From NCBI RefSeq assembly GCF_024323335.1, contig NC_066579.1:3797001-3861000 (forward strand): a DNA stretch of 64,000 bases. Reading direction: 5' to 3'. Shown here piece by piece: positions 12,901 through 23,618 of this stretch (positions are counted from its first letter, which is position 1; the number at the start of each line of letters is the position of its first letter). Under the pieces are notes generated by a model. That model searched no databases and was not told the DNA's origin. It saw nothing but the letters and a program-made list of their open reading frames with translations. This stretch comes from Lathyrus oleraceus (lineage: Eukaryota > Streptophyta > Magnoliopsida > Fabales > Fabaceae). Both the position numbers and the translations under genes were made by a program.

Positions 12901-15135
12901 ATTGTCACACCCTAATTCAAAAATTCATAACTCAACAACCAGATAAGATAAATTCACAAACTCTACATCAAAATAACCATGAATGAGTCTAGTTTATGCA
13001 CAAAAAATTTCAGATCAAATGGATAATGCATCACTATTTCACAAAGGATTTGGCAAAGGGTACAAAATATTGACACATGAACAAAACCCTAATACCATTT
13101 AAAATTCACTCATCCAAAAAATCAGCAAAAATCATGATAAAAAAGTAGAGATCAAACAGAGCAATATGCAAAAATCCTCATGAAATTTGGATCAAAGATG
13201 ATGATATTATGATTTTTGTAAGATTGAGTAACAAAATGAAATAAAAATGAAACAAATAAATGATTTAATGAATAATTAAACACGGAATGGCAGTTTAGTA
13301 AATAAGTTGGAACTTAAGTAAAACGCAGCGCACAGGCCATGCAGATGAAATGTTGTGATTGGCTGTAGGCTAATGGAACAGTACCATCATGCACACACGT
13401 GAAAGAGCAAAACTGGAAAATGGAATTTTAGGGTTTTCTGTACAATGTTCATCTTCATCTCTTCCCCAAGTCGAAAAAAATTAATTCACCCAGAAATAAC
13501 AATCGAACACACTATCATGATCAGCAAGCAGCACATAACACGAATTCATCATTCATTTTCATGGAATCATGCCAAGTAACACAAATCGAGCAAAACAACA
13601 ATGCACAACCAAAATTCATTTTCAAATATCTCACTCATTACTCAACTATTTTGCACGATTCAAAGTCCATGGTGACCAGCAAACAAAGATCTACAAGAGG
13701 CATGGCATAATTTAAAGAAAAGAGAGACTCGAAAATTTACTTGTTCTTGAAGAAATTTGTGGAACAGTGATGTTTGGATGTTGTAAGCTCAAACAGATGT
13801 CCAAGAGGTGTCCAGGAGGTGAATGGAGGAAGGTTTAAAGCTCAGCTCTCCTTGAAAATGCTCAAATCGTGATTTGCCATTGTTGGAGCTTGGAAAATCA
13901 GAACCCGAGAATGGCTGTACAGTTGGGTTTTTCCACTTGTAATGAGCTCAAAATAGTGAGTGCATGATGAAACCAACAAAACAGTTCGAGTGCCTTTGCA
14001 AGTTTTTAGCAGAAAATCAAAAATGAAGAACTCGAGAGTTTGAGAGAAGAGAGAGTTTTCTGTTCTGGGATTGTGGCTGCTAGGGTTGGAATTGACAGAA
14101 AATGAGTTTATATATCTCTGTTTAGTGTTGGCTAAGTAAGTGTTAATCAACATTTGGTTAAATGAGCAATTTTGCTAATTGGAGCATTTTGGCCTAAGGG
14201 CATGGTACATGAGCAAATGCTGCGAAAATGGGCCTTGGGCAAGTTCCAAATATCATTTCAAAATGTTTCCAAATGGCCAAGAGTGTTAGAAATGCCTAAT
14301 TCAAAAACTCAATTTTTCACTACACTTGAAATTAATTAAGACAAGTCCAAAAAGGCCATTTTGAATGGTGTGGTTTTGGTGCATGAAGGTCACATTTTTG
14401 GAAAGAGGAGGTTAAACATGACTTGTTGGAAAAAACCTCACCAAATTTGGCCAAATGGTTTGAGAGATATGGCCTTTTGAAGTTCAAGAATTTTTTGAAA
14501 ATGAATTGATCATAACTTGCCAACCATACATGGGAATTGAGTGTTCTTGGACTTTTTGGAAATGGGAGAACAAGATCTTCAACTTTCATGTTGGGAAAAA
14601 ATTCATTTGAAGCTTGTATCATGATGTAAGTTTGGGATCAAGAAGTTACCATTTTGGCAGTTAAAATTACAGGTCCAGTTTCTATTTTTGGAAATTTCTG
14701 ATTTGGCTTCAAATTCTTCAATGATGATGTTTGCCATGTTATATGAGGCCTATTTGGACATGAATAAGCTCTCTCAAACCAAATCCATCCATCAAAACCA
14801 TAAAATCAAACCCAGTTGACCAAGTTTGACTTTTTAGGGTTTCTGACTGATTGGGCATGGACTGATGACCTCTGAGCATCCAATCTTTGACCTAAACACT
14901 TCAAATGGACCCCCAAGTCATGTGAACATGTTGGACCAACCCTAGGGCCTTGGTTTCTTGGAAATTGTACTTGCTTGCTTGATTGACTGATCTCCTGACC
15001 AGTTTGACCTAATTCTTCTGACTGGCTTGCACTTGGGCAAAAGGGACAATGCAATGCTATGCAGTGGACCATGTTATGTTATGACCTAATATGAGAATGT
15101 ATGTACAATGATAGGTGCAAATTTGAGGTGCTACA
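9966..15135 (-). repeat. Element C 3' LTR (5.17 kb)
   Basis: On the minus strand it starts TGTAGCACCTCAAATTTGC at 15135 and ends with TGCGACA at 9966. The start and the last ~800 bp resemble the B LTR, the middle much less. It includes a three-copy repeat of ACTTGCACAGGAAGCAAG near 10816-10888 and the conserved block at 10123-10141. The flanks, ATTGT on the left and the polypurine tract on the right, are as expected for a 3' LTR. No gene is present; small frames inside look like noise. Confidence 0.92.
14107..14114 (-). promoter_or_regulatory. Putative TATA box in the C 3' LTR
   Basis: TATATAAA on the minus strand, about 1.0 kb into the LTR. The distance from the LTR start resembles that of the B TATA box, which supports a shared promoter layout. 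Sequence match only. Confidence 0.45.
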
Positions 15136-15148
15136 GCTGCCCCTATTC
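15136..15148 (-). other. Element C polypurine tract
   Basis: GAATAGGGGCAGC on the minus strand directly abuts the 3' LTR start. This is where plus-strand DNA synthesis would be primed. It is absent at the solo LTR in copy 2, which fits loss of the internal region there. Confidence 0.75.
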
Positions 15149-15522
15149 AATCAGCTGGGAACCCGAACGGATGATAGCAATGGCTGTCAGACTTTCAGGG
15201 TAAACAGGGATTGAATACCAAAGAACCGTAGAAATTTGCACCGACTGGATATAATACAAGAATGCCTGTCAGGATCGGCAAAGAAACAGTCTTGAAAGAA
15301 AAATCCGTCTGGAACGGAAAAAGAAATCGGCTCGAATACCGAAACAGAAACGTCGACCTGGATACCAAAATAAATGGTAACACAGGGATAACCACGGCCT
15401 GAGCGCCGCTCGTCAGTCTGAATACTGAGCATAGGTGTATGAGAGATTTGATGTCGATCTGAAACATCGAAAATTGGCCTGGATTCCACTTCGGTCTGAA
15501 CACCGGAAAATTGGCCTGAGTG

Positions 15523-15800
15523 CCATAAGTACATCGACCTGATCGTCGGAAACTTCTTCGGCCTGAATACCGGAAAAACATAAGTACATCGACCTGATCG
15601 TCGGAAACTTCTTCGGTCTGAATACCGGAAAAACATAAGTACATCGACCTGATCGTCGGAAACTTCTTCGGTCTGAATACCGGAAAAACATAAGTACATC
15701 GACCTGATCGTCGGAAACTTCTTCGGTCTGAATACCGGAAAAAACATAAGTACATCGACCTGATCGTCGGAAACTTCTTCGGTCTGAATACCGGAAAAAA
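15523..15800 (-). repeat. Tandem array, 55-56-bp unit, five copies
   Basis: Units start at 15523, 15579, 15634, 15689 and 15745, each beginning CATAAGTACATCGACCTGAT, and are nearly identical. Because 55 is not a multiple of three, all three minus-strand frames stay open and give repetitive peptides. I regard these as a by-product of the array and not as a protein. Confidence 0.92.
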
Positions 15801-15845
15801 TTGGCCTGAGTGCCATAAGTGTGAATTGGTTTGTGTTCCAAAACA

Positions 15846-16914
15846 CTCAACATCCTGAAGAGGGCTAGAAAAGCAGTCTTGTTAAAGGATGGACATTCGA
15901 TTCCACAAGAAATACGAATCTTACTCGACTGGGGAGGACGACTTCGACCCAAGAGCGCATGAGACATATTATCTATAGCCGTCAGAACGTAGATAATAAC
16001 CTCGCATGGAAGATTATCCATAACCGGGTTGTAGGTTGTTAAATGAATAATCGACCGACATCATCCTGAAGAGAGCGAAGGCAAACTTGTTAAAGGATGG
16101 ACATTCGATTCCACAAGGAATACGAATCTTACTCTGCTGGAGATAACAATCGAAGGATTGACCAAAGAGTGCATGAGATATATTATCTATAGCCGTCAAA
16201 ACGTAGATAATAACCTCGCATGGAAGATTATCCATAACCGGGTTGTAGGTTGTTAAATGAATAATCGACCGACATCATCCTGAAGAGAGCGAAGGCAAAC
16301 TTGTTAAAGGATGGACATTCGATTCCACAAGGAATACGAATCTTACTCTGCTGGAGATAACAATCAAAAGATTGACCAAAGAGTGCATGAGATATATTAT
16401 CTATAGCCGTCAAAACGTAGATAATAACCTCGCATGGAAGATTATCCATAACCGAGTTGTAGATTGTTAAATGAATAATCGACCGAAAACATCCTGAAGA
16501 GAGCGAAGGCAAACTTGTTAAAGGATGAACATTCGATTCCACAAGGAATACGAATCTTACTCTGCTAGAGATAACAATCGAAGGATTGACCAAAGAGTGC
16601 ATGAGATATATTATCTATAGCCGTCAAAACGTAGATAATAACCTCGCATGGAAGATTATCCATAACCGGGTTGTAGGTTGTTAAATGAATAATCGACTGA
16701 CATCATCCTGAAGAGAGCGAAGGCAAACTTGTTAAAGGATGGACATTCGATTCCACAAGGAATACGAATCTTACTCTGCTGGAGATAACAATCAAAAGAT
16801 TGACCAAAGAGTGCATGAGATATATTATCTATAGCCGTCAAAACGTAGATAATAACCTCGCATGGAAGATTATCCATAACCGGGTTGTAGGTTGTTAAAT
16901 GAATAATCGACCGA
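15846..16914 (-). repeat. Tandem array, 214-bp unit, about five copies
   Basis: The marker ATTATCCATAACCG recurs at 16011, 16225, 16439, 16653 and 16867, exactly 214 bp apart. The first unit, starting near 15846, is the most divergent. Minus-strand frames of 73 codons starting MDNLPCEVIIYVLT repeat with the unit. Since 214 is not divisible by three, the frame is not kept from unit to unit. Confidence 0.93.
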
Positions 16915-17117
16915 AAAGAAAGGCATCGGTACCAGGACTAGGTATGCAAAAGATGACCAATTAAAAGAGGATAAAGTTGCTAACTCGGAGCAAATATCCA
17001 AAAAGAAGGGGAAGACCCAATGGGGACAATACTGCTTGATCAAGGCAAGTATCCAGAGGGAAAAAGAATATCAATATCACAAACCGGATACTGATAACTG
17101 CAAGGAGGGAATTACAT

Positions 17118-17620
17118 CTACCGGTTTGTAGGTAGAAAACCACGGAAAAGTAACCAGTCATCAATAGGATGAGCACAAAGGGTTAACTCCAACAAGGGGA
17201 TGAAAGTGGGATTTTACAACTACCAGCTAGTAGGTAGAAAACCAACAAACGATCTGTTGAGAGACAGAGTGAGATAAAGGATTTACAACTACCGGGTAGT
17301 GGGTAGAAGACCGTGAAGAAAGGACTTACAGCTACCGGTTTGTAGGTAGAGGCCACGGAAAAGTAACCAGTCATCGATAGGATGAGCACACAGGGTTAAC
17401 TCCACCAAGGGGATGAAAGTGGGATTTTACAACTACCAGCTAGTAGGTAGAAAACCACCAAGATAGGACTTACAACTACCGGTTTGTAGGTAGAGGCCAA
17501 CAAACAGAATGAACCACAAAGGTTACCTCTGCTAGGGGGGTGAAAGTGGGATTTTACAACTACCAGCTAGTAGGTAGAAAACCACGACGATAGGACTTAC
17601 AACTACCGGTTTGTAGGTAG
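17118..17620 (-). repeat. Array of eight short hairpins with CTACC...GGTAG stems
   Basis: Eight 18-bp imperfect palindromes lie at 17118, 17220, 17289, 17332, 17433, 17476, 17560 and 17603. Two types alternate after the first few, CTACCGGTTTGTAGGTAG and CTACCAGCTAGTAGGTAG, with one variant. They are embedded in longer repeats that begin with GGGATTTTACAA or GGACTTACAA. In RNA each could fold into a small stem-loop. Confidence 0.85.
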
Positions 17621-19102
17621 AGGCCCACAAATTCCGCTGAGGATAAGATGAATGAGTGCCGGTTAGTGAGCAACTATTCATTTATGCCCCAGGGAAGCAC
17701 AAGAAACAGTCGACGGGGAGCCAGTTTAGGATTGATCCAAAAAGGCAGACTGAAACAAGACTCATCCTAATGAGGAAAGAACTCAATAGGGAAAACCCAT
17801 CCCGTGTAGGGAGGGAACGGAAGCAACCGTCATCCACGAGGATGTATCTCAGTGGGGAAATGGCAGGAAAGGATAGACACTTTCTGCTTAAGGGGTTGGC
17901 TCTACATGGAGAGATCAGACACACCCATATCTGCTAGGAAAAACTACTGGAGAGATTCTTATCACCAAACAGCAAGAGGCAACAATCAACAGATACATGG
18001 CAACAGCTGCAACATGAGTATCTGAATGCTGTGATTATGCATGTATGCATTATGCATGAAATGTATGATGAACGCTGACAAACAGACATGTAAACACACA
18101 GGTCCAGGAATCAACCACCCGGTACTACTCTTCTTCCCTAGGGAAGGCCAAAAACACCAGAGAGCAAACACGATCTGCTGGAAATCGGGATATCAGGGAA
18201 CAACACCATCCTGTGGGGAGAGGAGAAGATTGCTCTGCTGGAGAGACGAACGCTAACGTCTTCAGTAAACACTCTGCTTGGGGAACTGCCCCACAATAAT
18301 GTCCGAAACAGCAATCTTGCTAGGGATGCCCCACAATAGGGCTCAAACAAGCCTATACTGGAAATGCCCCACAATAGGGCTAACAGGGACTTGGAGGAAG
18401 AATGTTGTACTGTCGGGAACATGAAAATGAACAACTTCAACCAACACTGCTCGGAGTAAACTCTTTGAGGAGAGACCATACGAAGTTCTGCAGGACAAAG
18501 ATACAGTCATGCTCGAGATACGAACAATTGTCTTACCTGTTGGTAATCATACCGCCCTTGGGAGAGCACTGTGGATCTCCTAAGTATCCTTCCATCATTG
18601 TGAACGTCCACTTTGTTTAAGAACAATTTTTTTTGAAAAATTTGTTTATTTTGAAAACAATGATACTTTATCAGTTAAAACGTGCAAAACATTTGTTGAG
18701 TTGAAAACAAATAAGAGTGCAAATAATGGGATAAAAGCTCAAATAGATGTAATGGAATGGTAGTCTGCAAAGGGCGAGACTCCATAGATCTGTACAAGTT
18801 TGAAATCGGTGATATATATTGGAGAGGGCTACATTGAACAATAATGACCTTTCCTCTACCATTCCGAATTTTCGATGTATTCAAAGCTTCAGTCGACGAC
18901 GAATCGAGGATTCCTGACGGATGACAGATATAGAGCACAGTCTTGTCAAAATGCAGTTACTTGCCAAATCCCTAATTTTTGCCTAGATTGCCCCAGTGTG
19001 AGGTGATCAATCTAGCGGGATGCAAATTCTTTTTTCAATGTCTCTAACTTTTGCCTGGATCGCCCTCTCGGGTTTTCAATCCACCGAGACGCTCCTTTTT
19101 GC

Positions 19103-19456
19103 CTAAGTCGCCCTTTGGGGTGTTCGACTTAGCGAGCTATTCTGTTTTTTTCCTTTTAGGCGAAGTATTTCTTGACTGCATCGGAATTCACAGGACGAGT
19201 GAACTTCTCCATCCATTGTTGTAAGTGTCAAAACATTGCCTGAAAAAGCTTTCTTGACCACACATGGACATTCATAGCTTGGGGGTTCACTTGCCCCTGG
19301 AATCGGGCACGAAAGACAAGACCTTCTTGAGCACAAGGTCACATTCTCGGAACACACGAGGCTTGACCTTCTTGTTGAATGCTTTTTCACTCTCTGCTGA
19401 TACGACTGACCATGACACATGGCAGTTGATCTCTTCTTTTCGATCGAATTCAGCAT
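19103..19456 (-). pseudogene. Element C integrase C-terminal tail, frameshifted
   Basis: Fragments such as CHGQSYQQR, PSYECPCVVKKAFSG and LTTMDGE correspond to the tail of B's integrase (57590-57850), but only across two frames. It is joined almost directly to an RT N-terminal scrap, so the whole pol core (RT, RNase H, integrase zinc and catalytic domains) is missing. It cannot make a working protein. Confidence 0.8.
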
Positions 19457-19779
19457 CAGTCAACTTGGGACTTTGAGGGTGCTATTTCTCTTTTGTTTTT
19501 CCTTTCTTTTTCTTTATTTTGATTTCTTTTGATTTCTTTTGATTTTGCACCCTCTTTTTCTTCTTCTTCTTCTTTTTTTTTTTTTTTTGATTGTTTGTTT
19601 TTGTTTTTGTTATGCCCCAGTTGGCTGTTCTGCTGATTCTCGAGATGCAGCCGAATGATCTTCTTTTCTTGCTCAAGAAGTCGGGAAATTTCGTCAGGAA
19701 TCCCCTCAAGCATCATCTTCTTCCGCTTCGAATACAGGGAATTCAAAATTGGGAGATGACGTCCGATCATTATGTTCAA
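19456..19779 (-). pseudogene. Element C scrap of the pol N terminus with a Lys/Glu-rich run
   Basis: PDEISRLLEQEKKIIRLH resembles the region before RT in element B (PKELARLLKQEEKVIQPHEE). It is followed by a run of Lys and Glu encoded by a poly-T/TTC microsatellite at 19550-19590. A frameshift separates it from the upstream stretch. RT itself is absent. Confidence 0.65.
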
Positions 19780-20220
19780 TGGGTCTAAGAAACAACCTGC
19801 ATAAAGATTTTGAGTATAAAAGCTCTTTGAAAATCAAACAAGACAATCGTTATGCAGATGAAAAGATTGCTTTTATTCTTGTTTTTAGGGTTTTTTGTGA
19901 TCACCAATTTCATGCAAAAAGCGAAAAGGGAAAACAAATGGAAAAACAAAGGTTTAACATGAATTTATTTGAATGAAAATATCATTGCACAAAATGTTGC
20001 CAACAATGTCATCACTTCTCCTTTTGGCATGGGAGAAGGGTTTTTAAACAAAGTGATTATTACAAAGACTTATGAACAACTGTAGGAACGCCCACAGTGA
20101 CCCAATTGTGATAGATCCCACCGGGGATGACAACCGTCAGTATCTCTTGCATCAGCAGCTTCTGTTTTCTGAACAACCCTTCTGAAGAAAAAGTCGGCGC
20201 CAGCCCAGGACTTGTTATCT
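19780..20220 (-). other. Element C region between gag and pol scrap
   Basis: About 440 bp after the gag stop. The position corresponds to protease plus the intron-like gap in B, but no protease motif is seen. I see nothing else in it. Confidence 0.5.
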
Positions 20221-21057
20221 TCAAGCTTGATTAACACGGGGACCTAAATCCTCCAAGATCAGAATACCTGATCTCACAAGGTCTTGAACCTTCATCTTCA
20301 GCTGGAAACAACTATCCACATCATGACCAGGAGCACCCGAATGATACACACAATGCTGTTCAGGCCTATACCACCATCGAGGGTTGACGGGTATGGGCGG
20401 CGGGTCTCTGGGAGTGATCAAGTTCCGCTCTAACAGAGAGGGATACAGTTCGGCGTAGGACATGGGGATTGGATCAAAAATGATCTTCTTCCTCTCATTA
20501 CTGGTACCAGCTTGATTATCAATGGGAGGCTGGTAAGCCTGCTGCTGAGGACGATGTTGTGGAGTCTGATACTGCTGAGTTGGTCTTCTCTGTTGCTGTT
20601 GAGGTTGAGTTGCTGGAATAGTCACAGCAGCAGCCTGACGATACTGTCCTCTGTTTGCGCTCCTCCGACGGTGCACAGCATTTGTTTCAATCTCTCCCCT
20701 TTTGGGTGCCTCAGAGAATGGCTTCTTAGAACCGGAAGAACTTGAAGAGCCAGGATGGCGAATCGGAGCGAGGGTTGCTCTGACATTAACAGTCTCTGCA
20801 GCAAGAGGCTGTTCACTGATTCTGATCCCCTTCAATTCATCTCCCACGGCATAATCATCGACGAGAATAGTGACAGCAGCATTCTCATGAACGGGTACAT
20901 CCACTGGTGAAGCACGGTGGACTGGTGGAATCACGGCTTCCAGTCTCTGGGCTAAGGCACGCAGCTCCTCTTGCCCCTGAACAACTCCTCGCATCATCGT
21001 CATAAACTGGGCCATGTTTGCCCTCATCTCAGCCAACTCTGTCTGAACCTGGTCCAT
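20221..21057 (-). CDS. gag: Element C shortened gag lacking the capsid core
   Basis: An open frame of 278 residues. The N terminus (MDQVQTELAEMRANMAQ...) is a short coiled-coil-like segment similar to the start of B and D gag. At about residue 100 it passes directly into the linker after the capsid (SSSSSGSKKPF, compare B's SSSGSKKPF). It then has a Gln/Pro-rich stretch, and at residues 236-250 the nucleocapsid motif CVYHSGAPGHDVDSC (C-x2-H-x5-H-x4-C). The ~200-residue capsid core present in B and D is missing in frame, with no frameshift or stop. The product could bind RNA but probably could not build a particle alone. It is followed by no protease. Confidence 0.82.
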   Translation of the reverse strand: MDQVQTELAEMRANMAQFMTMMRGVVQGQEELRALAQRLEAVIPPVHRASPVDVPVHENAAVTILVDDYAVGDELKGIRISEQPLAAETVNVRATLAPIRHPGSSSSSGSKKPFSEAPKRGEIETNAVHRRRSANRGQYRQAAAVTIPATQPQQQQRRPTQQYQTPQHRPQQQAYQPPIDNQAGTSNERKKIIFDPIPMSYAELYPSLLERNLITPRDPPPIPVNPRWWYRPEQHCVYHSGAPGHDVDSCFQLKMKVQDLVRSGILILEDLGPRVNQA

Positions 21058-22169
21058 AATCTTTTGATGATTGAGTCTGGTTGAGTAACGATGCGGTCGG
21101 CGGTCAGCAATCCTCTCTCAGTCAAGAACCGAAGTGAGAAGTCCCTCCAAACACGTCTGCAATGCAAGGATGATATATGCATGATATGTGTATGATGCGG
21201 ATGCTATTTTATCATGAATGATCTTGAAAAGGATATGCATATGCGAGTTAACTTTTTCATGCATTATTATTTTTTTTTTTGAAAAATAAACATGCTATGA
21301 TGCAAATGATGGAGCCAAGACTGGCAGGCTGTGCATCTCAGAACACCGGATCGAAGCTTCGGCTTGAACTCGGAGTCGCAGTTCATCTGAAACCCAAAGT
21401 CAATCTGATCAACTGGCATCTGAACCCAAATCTGGAGAACCGAGTCACCATAAATCCGACTTGTGGAGTTCCGAAATAAACGGAACTGGAGATTACATTA
21501 CTATCATCACAGGAATATCCACTGAATGGATGACAGCCAGATCCTCTGAACAGGTACTCTCGAATTCAACCCGGGGATCCGAAATAAACGGAACCCGCTG
21601 ATAAACCACGGACAGAACTCCGGCGTCCCAGAAATAAGTGTCCACAATCCATAGTCACCATCAGTACCAAGAGTCACCAACTGAACCTGTAATAATGATC
21701 AAACCCTTCCCCACTCACGGGTGTCGTCTAGGCCAGGGTAAGGTCGAGAGAAACGCAGCATAAATAACCTTTCGCAGAATATCATCCTGTGCACACCCGA
21801 TGTATGCACCGATAATATCCCACCAGGGTCTGAACTGCTCGTGATATCAATGTTCCGCTAAGTGGCGTACACCACCCGCTTCCCATGAATCACTCTATTC
21901 CTAGGTTTCCTAGATTTCACTCATAGCCTGGGTATTGGGCCTTTTACCTCGAGTAACTCCCACCCCAAACAGAGAAACACAGCACAACCAGCAGATGAAT
22001 ATGAATAAATGCAAACATTAATGCAAATAATAAATGCAAACAGTAAATGCAAATATATACAAATGAATGCAATAAATAACAGCACAAAGCAACCAAAGCC
22101 CTAACCTAGAGAGCGCTAGGAGAGACTCGCTTAGGGAAGACGGACCAGCACAGGTCAACTTCTCTATAT
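21058..22169 (-). other. Element C leader
   Basis: About 1.1 kb between primer site and gag. No ORF1 is present, in contrast to element B. I see no other structure. Confidence 0.6.
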
Positions 22170-22186
22170 CCCCAGCAGAGTCGCCA
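22170..22186 (-). other. Element C primer binding site, tRNA-Arg type
   Basis: TGGCGACTCTGCTGGGG on the minus strand, two bases from the LTR end, the same primer type and spacing as in element B. Confidence 0.88.
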
Positions 22187-22188
22187 GC

Positions 22189-23122
22189 TGTCGCATTACG
22201 CGAAAAACCGGCAGGAAAAGAAGAACAACAGAGCCGCCACCGTGCGTTATTTATCCCAAAAGAGGGAAAGGAAACGCTCGAAGTAAACCTAGGAAAGAAC
22301 ATGGTCTCGCGACCAAAGAGAATGGGTTCGGGAGTCGGTTATGCGAAGGGAAGGTATTAGCACCCCTACGCATCCGTCGTACTCGACGGGATCCACGCAC
22401 AATAGGAAGGAAAATGGTTGCTAAACACTGCTCAAACTCACACACACTGGCTGAAAAGAGACAAAAGAAACTGACTGAAACTGACTCGGCAGGATATTGC
22501 ATCCTGGGCCTACTTAGTCTATCAGGCACAAACATCAGAGTCGAAGTAGTTCGGACTGGGGAAACGACACATGCTCGCTAGGATATCGCATCCTATGCAT
22601 ACGTATCTTCTTGGACGAAGAAGAATCAGAGCATTCGTAGCTCGGCTAACACGCACACAAACAAACACAGGCAAAGGCAAACGTGGAGCCCGAATGCCAA
22701 TCACTGGACTTACATCAGCATCCGAACCAAAACAAACCCACACTGGAATCCGAATGCCACTCGATGGACTTACATCAGCTTCCAAGCACACAACAACACA
22801 CACAGAAGGGTTGAAGACAAAAAGGGTTGATAAAGAAAAAGGGCGCCCGGAGAGATCAGCTCATCTCCTGCCTACGTACCTCATCTGGTATGAGGATCAG
22901 GGCGACGTAGTTCCCCTACGCAGGGATAAAGGACTAGCCTAACCAGATAACAGAGGGAGACACAACACTAGGGAGACTACGACTCGATCCTAGATGTTGT
23001 CATGCAAAATCGTCCCTAAGTTAAGGTTTCTAGCTAACTTGCACAGGAAGCAAGCCTATCCTAAACATGACTTGCACAGGAAGCAAGCCACACCAAACCT
23101 AACTTGCACAGGAAGCAAGGGT
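22189..23122 (-). repeat. Element C 5' LTR, truncated to its last 934 bp
   Basis: It matches 9966-10898 with only about four differences seen by eye (roughly 0.4%). The match stops within one base at 23122 after GGAAGCAAGGGT, where the sequence switches to element A gag on the opposite strand. About 4.2 kb of the LTR is missing. The cut is the junction of the two duplication units. Confidence 0.9.
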
Positions 23123-23618
23123 TGCTTATGTCGAAGTCGAAGATGAGGAGTCTGAAATCTCTAATGACCCGTATGGTCTCGAGGAGTTCGAAGTAGATTT
23201 GGCTGAATTAAAGGAAGCACCACCTTATGCTTGTAAATTACTTACACCTTCAAATGGCAAAAACCCTATTGAAACTAAAAAGAATGATAGATTTCCTAAA
23301 AAGACGTACACATTTGATATTACCAAATGTGATGAAATCTTCGATTTATTAGTAAAAGATGGCCAAATGATAGTGCCTCCTAATACCAAAATCCCTCCGT
23401 TAGAACAACGGAAGAAAAGAGGCTTCTGTAAATATCACAATTTTTTAGGCCATAAAACCTCACAATGCTTTCTTTTCAGGGATCTTATTCAGAATGCAAT
23501 TAAGGATGGCCTCCTCAAGTTCGTTGACAAGGGAAAAAACCAGATGAAGGTTGACGCTGATCCCCTCAACATTGCTGACACAAATTATGCTGAACCTGTC
23601 GAAATCAACATGCTGTGA
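23123..23618 (+). pseudogene. gag: Element A gag, C-terminal part with nucleocapsid motif
   Basis: The frame is already open at the junction (coding from 23124) with no start codon, so the N terminus and capsid are lost. Using the first Met at 23199, residues 77-90 are CKYHNFLGHKTSQC, a C-x2-H-x4-H-x4-C variant of the retroelement zinc knuckle. It ends with TGA at 23616-23618, and the next open frame overlaps it by four bases in another frame, so one base has probably been lost or gained here. It would bind the element's RNA in the particle. Confidence 0.78.

Larger units (their letters stand above)
1..15135 (+). repeat. Large direct duplication, copy 1
   Basis: Position 1 aligns with 27247 and the match continues to 15135 (= 42423) without rearrangement. 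The offset drifts from 27246 to 27288 through small indels. The copy holds the 3' end of element A, the B LTR, the 5' half of B's ORF1 and the inverted C LTR. It is cut by the window start, so the full unit extends upstream. From about 3.2 kb onward the two copies differ only at scattered sites, but the first 3.2 kb carries dozens of single-base differences, mostly deletions in this copy. After 15135 the copies diverge completely: this one enters the body of element C. Confidence 0.95.
15136..19100 (-). other. Element C long 3' untranslated region
   Basis: About 4 kb between the integrase tail and the 3' LTR, with no gene. It holds a 55-bp array, a 214-bp array, an array of eight short hairpins and, near 18280-18380, three copies of a GCCCCACAATA-type motif. 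Ogre elements are known for long repeat-rich 3' regions. The stretch 17640-18640 shows no other structure I can name. Confidence 0.75.
9966..23122 (-). mobile_element. Element C, non-autonomous Ogre, minus strand, 5' LTR truncated
   Basis: Read on the minus strand it has a partial 5' LTR (23122-22189), primer site (22186-22170), a 1.1-kb leader, a shortened gag (21057-20221), scraps of pol (about 19780-19100), a 4-kb repeat-rich 3' region, a polypurine tract (15148-15136) and a full 3' LTR (15135-9966). No ORF1, protease, RT or RNase H can be found. It sits in B's ORF1 in the opposite orientation. Its 5' LTR ends abruptly at 23122 in the gag of element A, so the upstream flank is lost. LTR ends, primer site and tract are intact, so such an element could have been moved by proteins of a related Ogre. 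Confidence 0.9.

Noticed and set aside
15187..16021. Three overlapping minus-strand frames of 186-219 codons
   Set aside because: They are open only because the 55-bp array has few stops and shifts frame each unit. The peptides are low-complexity repeats in C's untranslated region.
15523..16914. Regular repeats that might suggest a CRISPR array
   Set aside because: Units are 55 or 214 bp in direct tandem without unique spacers, inside a plant retrotransposon.
19550..19590. Lys/Glu run as a possible nuclear localisation signal or DNA-binding segment
   Set aside because: It is encoded by a poly-T/TTC microsatellite in a broken pol scrap.
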